Positions 4,799 through 6,781 of a stretch of DNA of 6,781 nt are shown one piece after another. Every line of letters starts with the position of its first letter. Position 1 is the stretch's first letter. The position numbers and the translations under genes were made by a program. The stretch is from Sulfurimonas sp. (lineage in GTDB: Bacteria; Campylobacterota; Campylobacteria; Campylobacterales; Sulfurimonadaceae). The notes below the pieces were generated by a model. That model saw only the letters and a program-made list of their open reading frames with translations, was not told the DNA's origin and made no database searches. Where the stretch lies: positions 1 through 6,781 of the forward strand of contig JALTUB010000119.1 in NCBI GenBank assembly GCA_027047745.1, given 5' to 3'.

Positions 4799-5618
4799 TC
4801 ATCTCTATCGCAATATTTTCTTTAAATATCTCACGAACATTTTTTTGCTCTATCAAGTTAAACTTTTCATCTTTTGTAATCGACTTGACGATAGTTGCAT
4901 CTGCATATTCACTCACTTCCTCACAAATCTCTTGCATATCTTTATCATAATGATTGCCACTCACTAAAAGCATCGGCACAATCTGCACTTTTTTTGTTTT
5001 ATCATCATGAGTGAGTCTGAGTATATCTCTTTTGATAGCATCTTTTAGAGCATAAAAAGGAAATTCTCCCTCTAGCGAACAGGCTAAATTTCGCTCATTT
5101 ATCATCTTTAAAAAGTTTGCTGTATAACTCACGGCTTCAAGCCCTCCAAGATTTAAAACAGGTACACCATGAATGATATAGAGGTTGATAACATCTTTTT
5201 GTTCTTCGCGTATCTTCTCATCAAGTGCCTTAAGATACAAAGATGTCTCTTTTGTTTTTTGTAACAGTGGCTGTGTATATCTAATGTTTGCTAGAGAAAA
5301 TTCACGAAAGCCTTTGACCATGCGAATAAGCACTTCATGCTCATCTGTTGGAAAGATATTGACACTAACAACGATATAGCGTTTATACCCCTCCATATCT
5401 ACATCTGCCATGACCTGTGGCAAGTTTTTATAAACCTCGCCTTTTTTTGCCAACTCTTTGATAACCATCTTAGAAGAAAACGCTGTAAAAACAGGAATTT
5501 CTGCAAATGATTCTTGTATAAATTTTTCAAACTCTAAATATTTCTCTTGCTCAATCACAGAACCAAAACATGAGAGAATTATTGCTGTGTCTTTGTTATA
5601 ATGTCTATATCGTTTCAT
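4782..5618 (-). CDS. cbiK: CbiK-type sirohydrochlorin cobaltochelatase
   Basis: Class II chelatase that inserts Co(II) into sirohydrochlorin (or its oxidised precursor product) at the entry to the anaerobic, early-cobalt cobamide pathway. The 278 residues form two chelatase halves. The N-half has AIILSCFGS (12-20) and PVFTAFSSKMVIKEL (42-56), as in Salmonella CbiK. The metal site is complete: His150 in YIIHGVP, Glu183 in LEGEF and His223 in SGNHYDKDM correspond to the His145/Glu175/His207 triad of Salmonella CbiK. No signal peptide is visible, so it should be cytoplasmic, unlike the periplasmic CbiK of Desulfovibrio. Transcribed alone from its own promoter, convergent with cbiM and divergent from cbiA. 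The ATG at 5616-5618 lacks a strong RBS. Specificity for cobalt over iron cannot be proved from sequence, but the context is clear. Confidence 0.88.
   Translation of the reverse strand: MKRYRHYNKDTAIILSCFGSVIEQEKYLEFEKFIQESFAEIPVFTAFSSKMVIKELAKKGEVYKNLPQVMADVDMEGYKRYIVVSVNIFPTDEHEVLIRMVKGFREFSLANIRYTQPLLQKTKETSLYLKALDEKIREEQKDVINLYIIHGVPVLNLGGLEAVSYTANFLKMINERNLACSLEGEFPFYALKDAIKRDILRLTHDDKTKKVQIVPMLLVSGNHYDKDMQEICEEVSEYADATIVKSITKDEKFNLIEQKNVREIFKENIAIEMKKLGV
5594..5602 (+). promoter_or_regulatory. Extended -10 promoter of cbiA, inside the cbiK start region
   Basis: Reads TGTTATAAT, a perfect TATAAT (5597-5602) with a TGn extension. Start would be near 5609, giving a leader of about 51 nt before the cbiA TTG. 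It lies within the first codons of the opposing cbiK gene. Same TGTTAnAAT form as the cbiM promoter. Confidence 0.5.
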
Positions 5619-5643
5619 ATTACTACCAATCTATTTTTTAGAA

Positions 5644-5649
5644 ATTATA
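5644..5649 (-). promoter_or_regulatory. -10 box of cbiK
   Basis: A perfect TATAAT on the minus strand, preceded by a T-rich stretch as in Campylobacterota promoters. Start would be near 5637, leaving a leader of about 19 nt before the cbiK ATG. Confidence 0.5.
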
Positions 5650-5653
5650 GGAT
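5649..5653 (+). promoter_or_regulatory. Ribosome binding site that fixes the TTG start of cbiA
   Basis: AGGAT, 6 nt before the TTG at 5660-5662. An in-frame stop lies just upstream and the next ATG is codon 21, beyond the P-loop, so TTG is the only reasonable start. Confidence 0.65.
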
Positions 5654-5659
5654 AAAAAA

Positions 5660-6781
5660 TTGAAAAAAGCATTAGTTATCTCAGCCATAGCATCAAATCA
5701 AGGTAAAACCCTTTTAAGTATGGCACTTTTACACCACTACAAAAAAAATGTACGCCCCTTTAAATGTGGACCTGACTTTATAGACCCACAATTTCATGAA
5801 CGCATAGCAAATACTCCATCTGTAAATCTTGATGGCTACATGATGAACAAAGAACAACTGGAGTGGATGTTTCAAAACTATTTTGACAAAGATGTCGCCA
5901 TCTTAGAAGGGGTTATGGGGTATTATGATGGGATGGATAAAGGTGCAAGTGCCTATGATGTCGCAAAAATATTGAACATTCCCTCTCTTTTACTCCTTGA
6001 TGCAGGTGGAAGCTACATCACTATCTCAGCAGTTTTAAAAGGAATGCTCTCATTTCGCCCAGACAACACCATAAAAGCAGTCATCCTTAACAAAGTCTCT
6101 TCTAAAATGCACTATGAACTTGTCAAAAAACATATTGAGGCTGAGTGTGAGGGTGTAGTTGTTTGTGGCTGGATTCAAAAAGGACTAAAAACTTTAAGTG
6201 CTACTCATTTGGGACTTGATTTAAAAGAGCTGGAGTTGGAAAAGATAGAAGAAGTTTCACAAGATGTTTTACAACATATAGAGATAAAACTCTTAGAGTC
6301 TGTTATGAATGTCACTCTAAAACCTGTTAGCCACTATCCATTTGAGAAAGTGGCAAAGAAAGAGGGAGTATGTGTGTTAGTAAAAGATGAAAACTTTTCA
6401 TTTGTCTATCATGATAACATCAAATTTTTACAAGAGATATATCAAAAAGTCATCATCATTAGCAGTACAGAAGATGAAACTATCCCCCATGAAGCCGATA
6501 TACTCATCCTACCTGGTGGCTATGTCGAGACTAAAGAACATTATGAAAGAGTAAAAAACTCTCTGAAGTTTAAAAACTCACTTATCAAACATGCAAAAAC
6601 TAAAAAAGTCTATGCAGAGTGTGCAGGACTTATCTATCTTGGAGAAGCCTGTGATGAAAAAAAGATGAGTGGGATTTTACCCATAACATTTACACTAACA
6701 AACAAACGAGAGCGTTTAGGTTATTACCAATGTGAGTTAGATACAGAAGTTATAAAAGGACATGCCTTTCACTACACAAAG
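5660..6781 (+). CDS. cbiA: Cobyrinate a,c-diamide synthase CbiA/CobB (runs off right edge)
   Basis: ATP- and glutamine-dependent enzyme that amidates the a and c carboxylates of cobyrinate. The 374 visible codons contain the N-terminal ATP-binding domain: P-loop ASNQGKT (11-17), then KCGPDFIDPQFH starting near residue 35 and EGVMGYYDG (83-91). The class I glutaminase-like domain follows: LPGGYVETKEHY (about 284-295), the nucleophile Cys321 in YAECAGLIYLG, and GHAFHYT close to the edge. The His of GHAFH is kept although the usual GHEFH Glu is Ala. About 60-90 residues are probably missing compared with the family length of roughly 450. The TTG start at 5660-5662 is required because the P-loop precedes the first ATG. 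With CbiK next door it belongs to the anaerobic branch, hence the cbiA name. Confidence 0.93.
   Translation, partial: MKKALVISAIASNQGKTLLSMALLHHYKKNVRPFKCGPDFIDPQFHERIANTPSVNLDGYMMNKEQLEWMFQNYFDKDVAILEGVMGYYDGMDKGASAYDVAKILNIPSLLLLDAGGSYITISAVLKGMLSFRPDNTIKAVILNKVSSKMHYELVKKHIEAECEGVVVCGWIQKGLKTLSATHLGLDLKELELEKIEEVSQDVLQHIEIKLLESVMNVTLKPVSHYPFEKVAKKEGVCVLVKDENFSFVYHDNIKFLQEIYQKVIIISSTEDETIPHEADILILPGGYVETKEHYERVKNSLKFKNSLIKHAKTKKVYAECAGLIYLGEACDEKKMSGILPITFTLTNKRERLGYYQCELDTEVIKGHAFHYTK

Noticed and set aside
5185..5379. 64-codon plus-strand ORF
   Set aside because: Antisense shadow of cbiK; cysteine/serine-rich composition typical of a shadow frame.

Overview
The window is AT-rich and has the codon use and protein sequences of a Campylobacterota (epsilonproteobacterial) chromosome, such as a Sulfurimonas- or Sulfurovum-like organism; the genus cannot be fixed from sequence alone. 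Intergenic spaces are short, promoters look like extended -10 boxes without a clear -35, and TTG starts occur. These traits all fit that phylum.

Region 1 (1-604, minus strand) is the start of a cytochrome bd oxidase operon: a small DUF4492 membrane protein followed by cydA, which runs off the left edge. Region 2 (605-916) has no intact gene. It holds an AT-rich cyd control region with two good inverted repeats, and a decayed coding remnant of unknown family.

Region 3 (917-3997, minus strand) is a compact four-gene operon for the aminopropanol arm of cobamide synthesis. In transcription order it encodes a nine-cysteine protein, an APH/homoserine-kinase-fold small-molecule kinase, CobD (threonine-phosphate decarboxylase) and CbiB (adenosylcobinamide-phosphate synthase). 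Junctions are a 1-nt stop/start overlap, a 9-nt gap and an 8-nt overlap. The kinase is a plausible maker of the phosphorylated amino acid that CobD decarboxylates. The cysteine protein resembles the small Cys-rich domain fused to some archaeal CobD enzymes.

Region 4 (3998-6781) reads outward from a divergent promoter. It holds cbiM (substrate-binding component of an ECF cobalt transporter, plus), a convergent hairpin, cbiK (cobalt chelatase, minus), then cbiA (cobyrinate a,c-diamide synthase, plus), which starts at a TTG and runs off the right edge. The set therefore covers cobalt uptake, cobalt insertion, first corrin amidation and linker synthesis/attachment in the early-cobalt-insertion (anaerobic) pathway. 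The most unusual element is the Cys-protein/kinase/CobD/CbiB operon.
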